This document shows, piece after piece, positions 16,890 to 25,633 of a DNA stretch of 64,000 nucleotides. The DNA comes from an uncultured Chloroflexota bacterium. Lineage in GTDB: Bacteria; Chloroflexota; Anaerolineae; Aggregatilineales; Phototrophicaceae. The DNA is taken from positions 7,477 through 71,476 of the forward strand of contig CALJKV010000124.1 of assembly GCA_937974245.1 (NCBI GenBank), in the 5' to 3' direction. Every line of letters begins with the position of its first letter. Position 1 is the stretch's first letter. A model generated the notes under the pieces. The model saw nothing but the letters and a program-made list of their open reading frames with translations, had not been told where the DNA came from and ran no database searches. A program made the position numbers and the translations under genes.

Positions 16890-16938
16890 TCAGCCCTCAG
16901 TGATTCCCCGGTGTTGCCGGTAGATGACTGAGGGCTGA
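16890..16938 (+). terminator. Long intergenic hairpin after the JAMM gene
   Basis: Perfect 12-base arms (TCAGCCCTCAGT at 16890-16901 and ACTGAGGGCTGA at 16927-16938) enclose a 25-base loop holding a CCGG/CCGG mini-stem. There is no T-run, so it may be a partial terminator or a transcript-stabilising hairpin between cotranscribed genes. Confidence 0.5.
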
Positions 16939-16992
16939 TGGCTAATTCAAGCTGTTGGCGGCGGTGGCATTTTTATATGAGGGAGAGTTTGT

Positions 16993-17832
16993 ATGACTAA
17001 CGCACTTGTCAGTACCCAATGGGCTGCTGACCACCTGAATGACAACGGCGTTCGCATCGTCGAAGTCGACGTGGATACTGCCCAGTATGATACCGGGCAT
17101 ATCCCTGGCGCGGTGGCCTTTAACTGGGAGACGCAGCTCCAGGACCAGGTTGCCCGTGACATCATCGGTCAGGGCGAACTCGAACATCTGCTGAGCGCGG
17201 CGGGGATCGGTCATAATACGCGCATTGTCCTGTATGGCGACCATAACAACTGGTTCGCCGCCTATGCCCTGTGGCTGTTGAAGTATTACGGCCATGAGCA
17301 GGTTAGCCTGATTGATGGCGGGCGCAAAAAATGGTTGGCGGAAAACCGCCCCATTACGACTGAAACCCCCACTTACCCGGTCACTGGCTACCAGGTGGCG
17401 CATATTCAGCATGAATTGCGGGCAGATCGTGACTATATCCGGTCGCGCCTGGGGCAGAAGGGCTTTGGCATGGTGGATGTGCGTTCCGGCCCAGAGTATG
17501 TAGGCGATGTGATTGCCCCACCAGGGATGAGCGAAACGGCACAGCGCGGTGGGCATATCCCCGGCGCGGTGAATATTCCCTGGTCACAGGCGGTGGCCGA
17601 GGACGGGACTTTCAAGAGCCGCGACGAACTCTTGCAGTTATATGGCGCACAGGGGATCAATGGCGGCAGCAATGAGGTCATAACCTACTGCCGGATCGGG
17701 GAGCGTTCGTCGCACACCTGGTTCGCGCTCAAGTACCTGATTGGGTTGGAAAACGTCCGTAATTACGATGGTTCGTGGACGGAGTGGGGTAATCTGATCG
17801 GCAATCCGATCAAAAAGGGCGCTGAAGCGTAA
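16993..17832 (+). CDS. Tandem-rhodanese sulfurtransferase (thiosulfate/mercaptopyruvate type)
   Basis: This protein of 279 residues has two rhodanese domains. The N-terminal one is inactive-type (about 10-130). The C-terminal one (about 150-275) carries the active-site loop YCRIGERSSHTW with Cys233. The CRIGERSS loop matches actinobacterial thiosulfate sulfurtransferases (CysA/SseA group). It forms a persulfide and hands sulfur to an acceptor. The next gene encodes a ThiS-like carrier and the cluster ends with a MoeZ-like E1-rhodanese, so it probably feeds sulfur into that relay. Ribosome site GGGAGAG precedes ATG 16993. The first half of the gene keeps the typical DTAQYDTGHIPGA segment. Confidence 0.93.
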   Translation: MTNALVSTQWAADHLNDNGVRIVEVDVDTAQYDTGHIPGAVAFNWETQLQDQVARDIIGQGELEHLLSAAGIGHNTRIVLYGDHNNWFAAYALWLLKYYGHEQVSLIDGGRKKWLAENRPITTETPTYPVTGYQVAHIQHELRADRDYIRSRLGQKGFGMVDVRSGPEYVGDVIAPPGMSETAQRGGHIPGAVNIPWSQAVAEDGTFKSRDELLQLYGAQGINGGSNEVITYCRIGERSSHTWFALKYLIGLENVRNYDGSWTEWGNLIGNPIKKGAEA

Positions 17833-17931
17833 CGCTCCAACGCCCACGGCGGTCAGCGGTCTGCCATCGGACTGCGGCTAACAGAAAAGATGCAGGCCGC
17901 CGACTACCTTCCTGGCTACACCAATCGTAGC

Positions 17932-17980
17932 ACAAGCTGGTCAGCTTGTCAGCGATCATCTGCCAGACTGACCAACTTGT
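17932..17980. promoter_or_regulatory. Candidate operator dyad before the sulfur-carrier gene
   Basis: ACAAGCTG-GT-CAGCTTGT (17932-17949) is a perfect 8+2+8 dyad. CTGACCAACTTGT at 17968-17980 resembles its reverse complement. The pair lies 35-80 bases before the ThiS-like gene, where a repressor could act. No regulator gene is adjacent. Confidence 0.35.
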
Positions 17981-18013
17981 AAACATTCATCAATAACGAA
18001 GGAGATGCAAACT

Positions 18014-18283
18014 GTGCCGAATATCAAGATTCCAACACCGCTGCGCCCGTATACCGATAACCAGTCCCAGGTGAGTGTGGCCGGGGGGACAGTGGGCGAT
18101 GCCCTGGCCGACCTGGTGAACCAGTACCCCGACCTGCGCGTTCATCTGTTTAATGGCGACGAACTGCGGAATTTCGTCAACGTTTTCCTGGGGGATGAAG
18201 ACACGCGCTTTCTGGATGGGCTGAAAACGGATGTTGAGTCGGACGACCAACTGCGAATCGTCCCAACCATTGCAGGTGGGTAA
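18014..18283 (+). CDS. ThiS/MoaD-like ubiquitin-fold sulfur carrier
   Basis: This protein of 89 residues has the beta-grasp pattern: IKIPTPLRPYTDNQ, then GGTVGDALADLVNQYPDL, then VFLGDEDTRFLDGLKT and VESDDQLRIVPTIAGG. The C-terminal Gly-Gly is what E1-like enzymes adenylate and thiocarboxylate. Length and the hydrophilic middle fit the CysO/MoaD group. GTG 18014 is chosen because AAGGAG ends about 10 bases upstream; ATG 18005 would touch the ribosome site. Its stop overlaps the start of the GNAT gene (TAATG), so they are translationally coupled. Its partners here are the JAMM peptidase, rhodanese and MoeZ-like enzyme. Confidence 0.9.
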   Translation: MPNIKIPTPLRPYTDNQSQVSVAGGTVGDALADLVNQYPDLRVHLFNGDELRNFVNVFLGDEDTRFLDGLKTDVESDDQLRIVPTIAGG

Positions 18284-18807
18284 TGATCGTTCGCCCGGCG
18301 CACCTCGATGATGTCCCGGCTGTTGCCCGTGTCCACGTGGAAAGCTGGCGCACGGCATATGCCGGAATCGTACCGGATGATTTCCTGGCGGGACTGCGCT
18401 ACGAAGATCGTGAAGCGATGTGGCGGCGCAACCTGGAAAACCCCGCCTGGCGCTCTGTTCTGTATGTGGTAGAAGATGTTCCGGGTCAGGTTGTCGGGTT
18501 TGCCTGCGCCGGCCCGGAGCGTGAAGGCGACTCTCATTATACCGGGGAAGTCTACGCGATTTACCTGCTGCAAACGGCACAGGGCAAAGGGATGGGGCGG
18601 GCGCTGATGCAAGCCGCAGCACAATGGTTGATGGTACATGGTTATCCGGCGCTGCTGGTGTGGGTGCTGGCGGCCAATGACCGGGCACGAGGGTTTTACG
18701 AAGCGTTGGGCGGGCAGTATGTCCGCGAAAAAGACATCGAAATCGGCGGGGCGCGCCTGCTGGAAATTGCCTACGGCTGGCGTGATATCGGGCAGTTAGC
18801 CGGGTAG
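18283..18807 (+). CDS. GNAT-family N-acetyltransferase
   Basis: This protein of 174 residues has the GNAT fold. IVRPAHLDDVPAVARVH opens it, and the acetyl-CoA loop reads QTAQGKGMGRALM (Q/R-x-x-G-x-G/A). A C-terminal strand LLVWVLAANDRARGFYEALGG follows, typical of RimI/YkkB-like enzymes. The acceptor is unknown. It starts on the last base of the ThiS-like stop codon, suggesting coupling, and the coupling makes a small metabolite or protein of the sulfur relay a reasonable but unproved substrate. Confidence 0.9.
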   Translation: MIVRPAHLDDVPAVARVHVESWRTAYAGIVPDDFLAGLRYEDREAMWRRNLENPAWRSVLYVVEDVPGQVVGFACAGPEREGDSHYTGEVYAIYLLQTAQGKGMGRALMQAAAQWLMVHGYPALLVWVLAANDRARGFYEALGGQYVREKDIEIGGARLLEIAYGWRDIGQLAG

Positions 18808-18871
18808 CGTTCATGGTGTCGGATTGACCAAACAAAGCGGCCATCCAACTATTACTGAGGGAGAAGAGACG

Positions 18872-19336
18872 ATGGCAGTTGAAACGTACCGTAAAGTAGA
18901 TCACACCGGCCTGAAAACCGGACAGGCGGCGACTATCTTGCTGCTGGTTCTGGCGTTTGTGCTGGATAGCACCGTGCTGGTGGCGTTCGTCGCGCTGGCA
19001 CAGCTCCTGGGCGCGCTGGATGCACCCTTCGCACCTTACCGCCTGCTGTACCAGCGGGTCGTCAAGCCCAGCGGATTAGTCCAGCCACACGTCATCAACG
19101 ACCATCCTGAACCGCACCGTTTTGCCATGCTGGTCGGGGCGCTGTTCAACGGCGCGGCGACGGTGGCGCTGCTGGTGGCTGCGCCGGTGGTGGCCTGGGT
19201 GCTGGTAGGTATCGTCGTGGCGCTGGCGAACCTGAACTTCTGGATTAACTTCTGCGTGGGCTGCTGGGTATACTACCAACTCAACCGGTTGGGGATACCC
19301 GGATTCGCACAGTCACCCGTCACCAATAAGAGCTAA
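18872..19336 (+). CDS. DUF4395 membrane protein
   Basis: This is an integral membrane protein of 154 residues with four hydrophobic segments. The hallmark FCVGCWVYY near the C-terminus and the early VDHTGLKTGQAATILLL fit DUF4395. The family is often found beside thioredoxins and sulfurtransferases, as here, and its CxxC-like pair (FCVGC) may take part in thiol chemistry at the membrane. That function is inferred from context. ATG 18872 is chosen because GAGGGAG lies upstream; the open frame extends to 18824 without a site. Confidence 0.85.
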   Translation: MAVETYRKVDHTGLKTGQAATILLLVLAFVLDSTVLVAFVALAQLLGALDAPFAPYRLLYQRVVKPSGLVQPHVINDHPEPHRFAMLVGALFNGAATVALLVAAPVVAWVLVGIVVALANLNFWINFCVGCWVYYQLNRLGIPGFAQSPVTNKS

Positions 19337-19359
19337 CGACAGTTGTAGGAGCGTATCCG

Positions 19360-19782
19360 ATGCTTGAGCGTGTCCTGATCCTTGCCATTATCGCTGCCGT
19401 TGGTTTTACGGCATATCCCGTCCTGCGCCGCTATCATGTGAGCCGCGTGGCGACCAACGCCAAACGCGACCCGTTGCTGAGCGGACTGAAACCAGGTATT
19501 CCGGCCATTGTCTACTTCACGACGCCCGGCTGTATGCCCTGCAAGACGCAGCAGCAGCCAGCCCTGGCGATATTACAGACTGAGCTGGGGGATGGGATTC
19601 AGATTATCCAGGTAGATGCTGCCGATGACCCGGAAGCCGCCCGGCGATGGGGGGTATTTTCCGCTCCGACCACGTTCATCCTGGATGGTCAGGGAAAACC
19701 ACAGACGGTCAATCATGGCGTGGCCGGGACGGTCATGCTCAGGCAGCAGTTAGCAGGATTAGCGGGGCAACCTGTACAATAA
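19360..19782 (+). CDS. Membrane-anchored thioredoxin-like protein (CMPC)
   Basis: This protein of 140 residues has an N-terminal membrane helix (about 4-21) and a thioredoxin domain with redox pair Cys58-Met-Pro-Cys61. A cis-proline loop follows (VFSAPTTFIL). It keeps both cysteines, unlike the UGA-containing redoxin at 4418. It starts 24 bases after the DUF4395 gene and 38 bases before the MoeZ-like gene, so all are likely cotranscribed. A role in reducing persulfides or disulfides for the sulfur relay, or working with DUF4395, is inferred. Confidence 0.9.
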   Translation: MLERVLILAIIAAVGFTAYPVLRRYHVSRVATNAKRDPLLSGLKPGIPAIVYFTTPGCMPCKTQQQPALAILQTELGDGIQIIQVDAADDPEAARRWGVFSAPTTFILDGQGKPQTVNHGVAGTVMLRQQLAGLAGQPVQ

Positions 19783-19820
19783 CCCGCATTCACGATGACA
19801 TGAGAGAGAGAGCGTAACGC

Positions 19821-21062
19821 ATGTTACCACTGGTCAATACCGTCGCAGAATTGACGAATGAAGAAATCAAACGCTACAGCCGCCACCTGATTATGCCGGA
19901 AGTCGGCATTGACGGGCAGCGCAAGCTCAAAGCCGCCAGCGTGCTGCTCATCGGCACCGGCGGGTTGGGCAGTCCGCTCGCCCTGTACCTGGCCGCCGCC
20001 GGGATCGGGCGCATCGGGCTGGTGGATTATGACGTAGTAGACGAAACCAACTTGCAGCGCCAGGTGATTCACGGCGAGAGCAGCGTCGGCGTCCTCAAGA
20101 TTGAAAGCGCCAAAAGGCGGATGCTGGACATCAACCCGCATCTCCAGATTGATACCTATAATGTGCCGCTGACATCGGCCAATGCGCTCGAACTGTTCGC
20201 GCCTTACGATGTCATTGTAGACGGCACGGACAACTTCCCGACGCGCTACCTGGTGAACGATGCCTGTGTGAAGCTGGGCAAGCCGAATGTATACGGCAGC
20301 ATCTTCCGCTTCGAGGGGCAGTTGAGTGTGTTTTACGCCAAGGAAGGCCCGTGTTACCGCTGCCTGTTCCCCACGCCGCCGCCGCCAGGGCTGGTGCCAA
20401 GCTGCGCCGAAGGCGGTGTGCTGGGCATTCTGCCGGGGACAATCGGCACGCTCCAGGCGACGGAGGTGATTAAGCTGCTGCTGGGCATTGGCGAACCGAT
20501 GATCGGGCGGATGCTGCTGTACGACGCGCTGGAGATGAGTTTCACGACGCTCAAACTGCGCAAAGACCCGAACTGCCCGGTGTGCGGCGTGCCGCATGAC
20601 GCGGTGGAACTGATTGATTATGAGCAGTTCTGCGGGATGCCCGCCCACGATCACAGCAACTACCAGAGCAGCAACGGGGCGGAAATCCCGGTGCCGGAAA
20701 TCAGCGTCACCAGACTCAAAGCCCGGCTGGACGCGGGCGACGACATCCTGATTCTCGACGTGCGCGACCCGCATGAGTGGGAGATCGTCTCGCTGCCGGT
20801 GGCGAATACGCTGCAAATCCCCAAAGGTGACATCCAGGCGGCGAAGAATGCGCTGTTGGCCGGGCGCAAACTGCGTGACGAGTCGGTACTGGCGCAAATC
20901 CCGGATGACCGCGAAATCGCCCTGCTGTGCCGCAGTGGGAAGCGCAGCGCCGATTCCATCCGTTTTCTATGGGAGGCGGGGTACAAGAACCGGCTGGTGA
21001 ACATCACCGGGGGTATCCTGGCCTGGGCGGAGGAAGTTGACCCGGATATGCCGCAGTATTAG
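19821..21062 (+). CDS. moeZ: MoeZ-like adenylyltransferase/sulfurtransferase (ThiF E1 + rhodanese)
   Basis: This protein of 413 residues is an E1-like ThiF/MoeB domain fused to a rhodanese domain. The ATP-binding loop is GTGGLGSP near residue 50. Cys195 in SCAEGGVLG matches the conserved E1 cysteine of MOCS3/MoeZ proteins. The zinc site uses CYRC and CPVC. The rhodanese loop LLCRSGKRS has Cys370. The enzyme adenylates a carrier's C-terminal Gly and transfers sulfur to make a thiocarboxylate. The ThiS-like protein at 18014 is the obvious partner. It closes the cluster. It could serve molybdopterin, cysteine or thiolation pathways; the JAMM peptidase points to a CysO-like cysteine route. Confidence 0.92.
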   Translation: MLPLVNTVAELTNEEIKRYSRHLIMPEVGIDGQRKLKAASVLLIGTGGLGSPLALYLAAAGIGRIGLVDYDVVDETNLQRQVIHGESSVGVLKIESAKRRMLDINPHLQIDTYNVPLTSANALELFAPYDVIVDGTDNFPTRYLVNDACVKLGKPNVYGSIFRFEGQLSVFYAKEGPCYRCLFPTPPPPGLVPSCAEGGVLGILPGTIGTLQATEVIKLLLGIGEPMIGRMLLYDALEMSFTTLKLRKDPNCPVCGVPHDAVELIDYEQFCGMPAHDHSNYQSSNGAEIPVPEISVTRLKARLDAGDDILILDVRDPHEWEIVSLPVANTLQIPKGDIQAAKNALLAGRKLRDESVLAQIPDDREIALLCRSGKRSADSIRFLWEAGYKNRLVNITGGILAWAEEVDPDMPQY

Positions 21063-21114
21063 GGGCAGTGCCGGGTACTGAGTACACAGTGATGAGGCAT
21101 GAGGTGAAGGATGT

Positions 21115-21140
21115 AGGGGCGATCCGGTGTGGGTCGCCCT
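21115..21140. repeat. Palindromic dispersed-repeat fragment
   Basis: AGGGGCGATCC and GGTCGCCCT face each other across GGTGTG. The motif (GTAGGGGCGA...GGTCGCCC) resembles a palindromic repeat common in intergenic DNA of many genomes. It follows the MoeZ-like gene and may also act as a weak terminator. Confidence 0.45.
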
Positions 21141-21220
21141 GTTTCATTGCATCAGCGCCCCAAATCCTCGACAATATAATTCGTTGTGATTATGCGATCC
21201 AAGTGATTTGAGGGAGTTAT

Positions 21221-23611
21221 ATGTCGGATGTATTCATCTCGTATTCGCGCAGTAATATAGACTTCGCCGAACAGCTTTTTGATGCGCTCAAAAATCGCGG
21301 GATGAGCGCCTGGGTGGACTGGCAGAATATCCCCCGTTCCGCCGGGTGGTGGGATGAGATCGAGCGCGGAATTGATGCGGCTACGAGCTTCATTTTCCTG
21401 GTCAGCGGTGACTCGCTCGGTTCTGCTGTGTGTACGCTGGAACTAGCGCACGCTCACGAAAATGGCAAGCGGATTATCCCGGTTATCATCCAGCCGCCGG
21501 ACTTTGACGTGCCGATTCCGGTGCGCCCGCAGGATGAGCTGTTCCAGCAGATGCTCGGTGGACGTGATTTGTTTGCCCTAGCGCGGGAACTGCGCACCCT
21601 GCTACGGGAGCGGAACTGGGTGCTGTTCATTGGTAAAGACGGTGCGCCGCGCCCCTTTGACGAGGCGCTCAATGAACTGCTGGACACGCTCAAGACCGAC
21701 CTGGAACACAGCTACCGCCATGCCCGGCTGCTGGTGCGGGCGCGGGAGTGGGAGAACGGCGGGCGCGACGACGACCTGCTGCTCATTGGTGACGAAATTA
21801 CCCAGGCCGAGTCCTGGCTGGCCGAAGCCGAGGCACGGAGCAAAGAGCCGACACCGACTGACCTGCACCGCAAGTACATTATGACCAGCCGGACGGTGGA
21901 AGATGCCCGACTGCGCCGTTTGCGCAACATCCGGCGTGCGAGTGTTGTGGCGTCGCTGATCGCGGTAGTGGCGATTGTCTTCGCTGTGGTTGCTTCACTG
22001 GTGGGGATACAGGCGAACGCCAGCGCCAACACCTCCCGCACCGAAGTTGCCCAGGCCAATGACCAACTGACGGCAGTACCCCCGACACTGACCCTCGTGA
22101 ATCAGCAGGTCGCCACTGCCCAGGAGCAGGCGGACGCCGCCCAGGAACGGGAAGCCGCCGCTAATCGTCAGGCCGCAACTGCTGTAGCGCAGGTCGAAGC
22201 AGCCCAGGCCACCGCCACGCAGATTCCACCGACATTGACCGAGGCTGCTGTACTGCGGCAAGAAGCAGAGGATAAAAGTTTCATTGCCTCCGAATTCGCC
22301 AACGCTGTATTGCAACCTGACAATAACCCAAGCCAACTTGTCCACCAGATGGACAGACTGGTAGAGATTTTTCCGAGTTACGCTTCAGCTTATCAAGTAC
22401 GAGGGCTGGCTTATAAAGCCCAGGGGGACTATGAAAACGCAATCGCGGATTATTCCCAGGTCATCGAACTTGACCCAGTGAATGCTGCTGCCTACAACAA
22501 TCGCGGGAATGCTTACACAGACCTTGGCGACCATGCGAACGCAATCACGGATTATTCTCAAGCTATTATTCTCGGACCGGAATATGCTGAAGCCTATTAC
22601 AATCGCGGGAACGTTTACAAGTCCCAAGGAGATTATGACAAAGCTATAATCGACTACAACAAAGCCATTGACTTTGATCCGGAATTTGCCCAGGCCTATG
22701 GGGGACGCGGGCTGGCTTACACGCAATTGGGCGAGTATGAACAGGCAATTGAGGACTTCAACCAGGCAATCACGCTCGACGAGAACAATGCTGCTATCTA
22801 CCAATGGCGCGGGTTGACTTACTATCTCCTAGAGGAATATGAACAGGCAATCGAGAACTTCGATCAAGCTATTGTCCTTGATCCAAATGTTGCCGAAACC
22901 TACTATATTCGCGGCAGTACTTATGCCGATCTGGAGGAGTATGGGCGAGCGATAGTGGACTTTGATCAAGCAATCACGCTCAACACAGGGTATGCAACCG
23001 CATATAACAATCGTGGCAATGCTTACGAAAACCTGGGCAACTTTGAACAAGCGATAGCAGATTACAATCAAGCCATTGCTCTGGACGAAACACTTTATAG
23101 TGCTTTCTATCGTCGTGGGAATACTTATGCCGATCTAGGAGACTACACAGGGGCAATCGCGGATTATGACGAAGCCATCAGCCTCAATCAGGGTTACATT
23201 GAAGCCTACAACAGTCGTGGGTACGCCTACATGATATTGGGCGAATACGAAAGGGCACTTGGAGATTTTGACCAGGCTATTGAACGTGATCCAGAATATG
23301 TCAAAGCGTATAATAATCGGGGATTGGTCTACACAACGTTAGGTGAGTATGAAAAGGCGATTGCGGAATTCGGCCAAGCTATCGAACTAGACCCTAACAG
23401 TGCTGTGGCTTACATGGGTCGCGGGTTGGCTTATGTATTATTAGGCGAAGGTGAAATGGATTCTAGCCTGCAATTTCAATATTATTTGCAAATGGTACAA
23501 GATTGGCAGCAGGCGGAAGCGCTGGGAGAAAACTTGCCACCCACAATGAAGGATATCATGATTCAAATCGAATCTACGTTGTCTGGCCTCACCCCCACGC
23601 CGGGGCAGTGA
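21221..23611 (+). CDS. TIR-domain membrane protein with TPR repeats
   Basis: This protein of 796 residues has a TIR domain at about 1-140 (DVFISYSRSN; CTLEL with Glu74 at the place of the catalytic Glu of NADase TIRs). A membrane helix lies at about 240-264. A coiled-coil Ala/Gln/Thr stretch reaches about 350. About ten full TPR units follow (YxxRGxxYxxLGxYxxAIxDYxxAIxLxP), plus one partial. The TIR would face the cytoplasm, with the TPR array on the other side if one helix crosses. TIR proteins act in signalling and antiphage immunity; no partner effector is adjacent. Base composition falls sharply toward AT from about 22260, where the TPR part begins. ATG 21221 has GAGGGAG upstream. Confidence 0.9.
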   Translation: MSDVFISYSRSNIDFAEQLFDALKNRGMSAWVDWQNIPRSAGWWDEIERGIDAATSFIFLVSGDSLGSAVCTLELAHAHENGKRIIPVIIQPPDFDVPIPVRPQDELFQQMLGGRDLFALARELRTLLRERNWVLFIGKDGAPRPFDEALNELLDTLKTDLEHSYRHARLLVRAREWENGGRDDDLLLIGDEITQAESWLAEAEARSKEPTPTDLHRKYIMTSRTVEDARLRRLRNIRRASVVASLIAVVAIVFAVVASLVGIQANASANTSRTEVAQANDQLTAVPPTLTLVNQQVATAQEQADAAQEREAAANRQAATAVAQVEAAQATATQIPPTLTEAAVLRQEAEDKSFIASEFANAVLQPDNNPSQLVHQMDRLVEIFPSYASAYQVRGLAYKAQGDYENAIADYSQVIELDPVNAAAYNNRGNAYTDLGDHANAITDYSQAIILGPEYAEAYYNRGNVYKSQGDYDKAIIDYNKAIDFDPEFAQAYGGRGLAYTQLGEYEQAIEDFNQAITLDENNAAIYQWRGLTYYLLEEYEQAIENFDQAIVLDPNVAETYYIRGSTYADLEEYGRAIVDFDQAITLNTGYATAYNNRGNAYENLGNFEQAIADYNQAIALDETLYSAFYRRGNTYADLGDYTGAIADYDEAISLNQGYIEAYNSRGYAYMILGEYERALGDFDQAIERDPEYVKAYNNRGLVYTTLGEYEKAIAEFGQAIELDPNSAVAYMGRGLAYVLLGEGEMDSSLQFQYYLQMVQDWQQAEALGENLPPTMKDIMIQIESTLSGLTPTPGQ

Positions 23612-23623
23612 GGTGGCGAATCG

Positions 23624-25555
23624 CTACGACACGTTACACGTCACCGCCAGTTCCCGTTCGATGTCGTTGACGAATGCACCGGAGGGGAGCTGGTGGTACA
23701 TCCCGTAGCGCAGCAGCGGCGACCCGGCGGCACGCGGCACAACGTACACATCGCGCACGACTTCCCCCGCCGTCCACGTCGTCAGCGGACGCCAGCCGTA
23801 CACCGGGGCGGACTGGTCGCCCTGCGCAACCACATTCCCGCCGCTATCCAGCAAATGCACGAACACGCTCCAATCCTGTGCCGGGCGTGCTTTCGTCGCC
23901 CAGGCCACTCGCAGGATAATCCGGCTTTCGGTACACGTCACCGAGTCGCCCAGCACGCTGAGTCCGTCCGGCAGGTCATGGGCGGTTTCCGGCTGCGTGG
24001 CGATCTGCACCAGGTAGGGCGCAGCGGCGTGCAGGTAGACCGGAGTCCCCAGTTTGGCCTCCCACCAGCTTACCGGCTGATTATAGAAAGTGTATTCCGG
24101 GGTGAGCAGCGTCCCCGCCGCCATAATGGCCGGAAAATCGGCGCGGTGGTCTACCAGGCGGATGTCCTGTAACTCCCCGGCTACATCCTGGGCGAAGCTG
24201 GCCGCGAAGTAGCGCGGCCCCCAGGCGAACATCACGGTTGAGCTAGGCGGGGCGCTCCTTACGAGGGCGATGGTTTCCAGTCCGGTGGGGTCGGTGGTCA
24301 GGGTATGAATGAAGGGTTGGTTCTGCCAGCGCAAAACCGCGCCGAGCAGCACCCCCGCAAAGAGGATCACCACCGCCCCCCATACCCGGATCAGCATACG
24401 ATTTTGATCTGATTTGGATAATGTGCCCGGAGCGTTCTCACCGTAAAGCCAGTTAATTCCCTGTTGAACAACTCTCCCATCCGGCGACAGGGACAACACT
24501 ATCTCCCCCAGGAACAGCCAGCCAAAGGCGGCACTCACCAGTACCGGCAGAATGAGCGCGGACATGATGTCGGTATACAGCAGGACGTGAAAGGCATAGG
24601 CCGCGCCGCCGTTCAGCAGGAAAACCGCCGCCGCCCGCCGCCGCGCCGGACTCCGCAGCGCCAGCAGCAGACCCAGGATTCCCAGCAGCAGGCCGGGCAT
24701 GGTCAGATCGGTGAGCAGGACTGTGTTGACGGTGTTCAGGTTGGCAGCCAGCCCCGCCAGCGAACCCGGCGCACCGATGAAGCGCTCCGCCTCGCGCCCC
24801 ATGAACTGATCCCAGAATCCGATCCATGTCCCCGGCTGGCCGTACACCCATTCCACCCCGGCAGCGGCCCGCAGCGGCAGATAGACATACGGCAGGAACC
24901 CCAGCAGGCCGATCAGCAGCGAGATAACCAGCGTGCGGGCGATTGCCAACCGTGACCGGATGACTCCATCTCGCGTCATCAGTTCCCGCCAGACCGCCAG
25001 CAGCAGCGCCGGGGCTGTCATCAGCAGCGCCCGGTGGTGAAAAACGCCAATCCCGCCGACCAGCGCCAGCCAGTAGATACGCCCCCGGATGGGACGCCGC
25101 CACAACGCCAGGAAGAGCAGCAGCGCCAGCAGGAACAGGCCGAACGAGTAGATTTCCGCGATAACATGGTGAATCCATACGGTACGAGTCAGTCCGAGCA
25201 AGACGGCCATCCCCGCCGCCAGCCAGGGACGCCCGGTAATGTGTTGCGCCAGGGCATAGAGGAGCGCCAGCGCCGCCAGCCCCCAGACCAGTGATACCAG
25301 CGCGGGAGCCGTCACCGCCGCGACCCCCAGACCGCGCAGCAGCGTCACCAGCAGATTGCCGCCTATGACATACAGCGGGTAGCCGGTGGCGTGCAGCGTT
25401 CCCCAGGTGTTGAGGATGATCTGTGTTTCGCCCACGTCAATCATGTAATAGTGTTCCGCACCGTTGGGGATGGTTTGCAGCGTGGGAAGATACGCGGCCA
25501 GCAGGATTGCCAGCGCCACGCCGCCGATCAGGTGCGTGCGGGATAGTCTGAACAA
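23624..25555 (-). CDS. DUF2723 multi-pass membrane protein (O-mannosyltransferase-like)
   Basis: This protein of about 643 residues has roughly ten to twelve N-terminal membrane helices and a soluble C-terminal part. AEHYYMIDVGETQIILNTWG and GYPLYVIGG, after the first helix, fit DUF2723, a family related to dolichyl/polyprenyl-phosphate sugar transferases (GT-C fold). The sugar and acceptor are unknown. TTG 25555 is chosen because GAGGAG lies 10 bases upstream. The open frame runs to 25699 but would cross a terminator and a tRNA gene. It stands downstream of tRNA-Ser on the minus strand and is convergent with the TIR-TPR gene. Confidence 0.85.
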   Translation of the reverse strand: MFRLSRTHLIGGVALAILLAAYLPTLQTIPNGAEHYYMIDVGETQIILNTWGTLHATGYPLYVIGGNLLVTLLRGLGVAAVTAPALVSLVWGLAALALLYALAQHITGRPWLAAGMAVLLGLTRTVWIHHVIAEIYSFGLFLLALLLFLALWRRPIRGRIYWLALVGGIGVFHHRALLMTAPALLLAVWRELMTRDGVIRSRLAIARTLVISLLIGLLGFLPYVYLPLRAAAGVEWVYGQPGTWIGFWDQFMGREAERFIGAPGSLAGLAANLNTVNTVLLTDLTMPGLLLGILGLLLALRSPARRRAAAVFLLNGGAAYAFHVLLYTDIMSALILPVLVSAAFGWLFLGEIVLSLSPDGRVVQQGINWLYGENAPGTLSKSDQNRMLIRVWGAVVILFAGVLLGAVLRWQNQPFIHTLTTDPTGLETIALVRSAPPSSTVMFAWGPRYFAASFAQDVAGELQDIRLVDHRADFPAIMAAGTLLTPEYTFYNQPVSWWEAKLGTPVYLHAAAPYLVQIATQPETAHDLPDGLSVLGDSVTCTESRIILRVAWATKARPAQDWSVFVHLLDSGGNVVAQGDQSAPVYGWRPLTTWTAGEVVRDVYVVPRAAGSPLLRYGMYHQLPSGAFVNDIERELAVTCNVS

Positions 25556-25590
25556 GGGTGCAGCGCTCCTCGGTGACCAATATCGCAAAT

Positions 25591-25626
25591 AAAAAAGCGA
25601 GTGAGGCCGGCGGCCACACACTCGCT
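25591..25626 (-). terminator. Rho-independent terminator after tRNA-Ser
   Basis: AGCGAGTG / CACTCGCT arms at 25596-25603 and 25619-25626 pair, with an inner GGCC stem. Six T follow on the minus strand (25596-25591). It separates the tRNA from the DUF2723 gene. Confidence 0.85.
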
Positions 25627-25633
25627 CAGGGTG

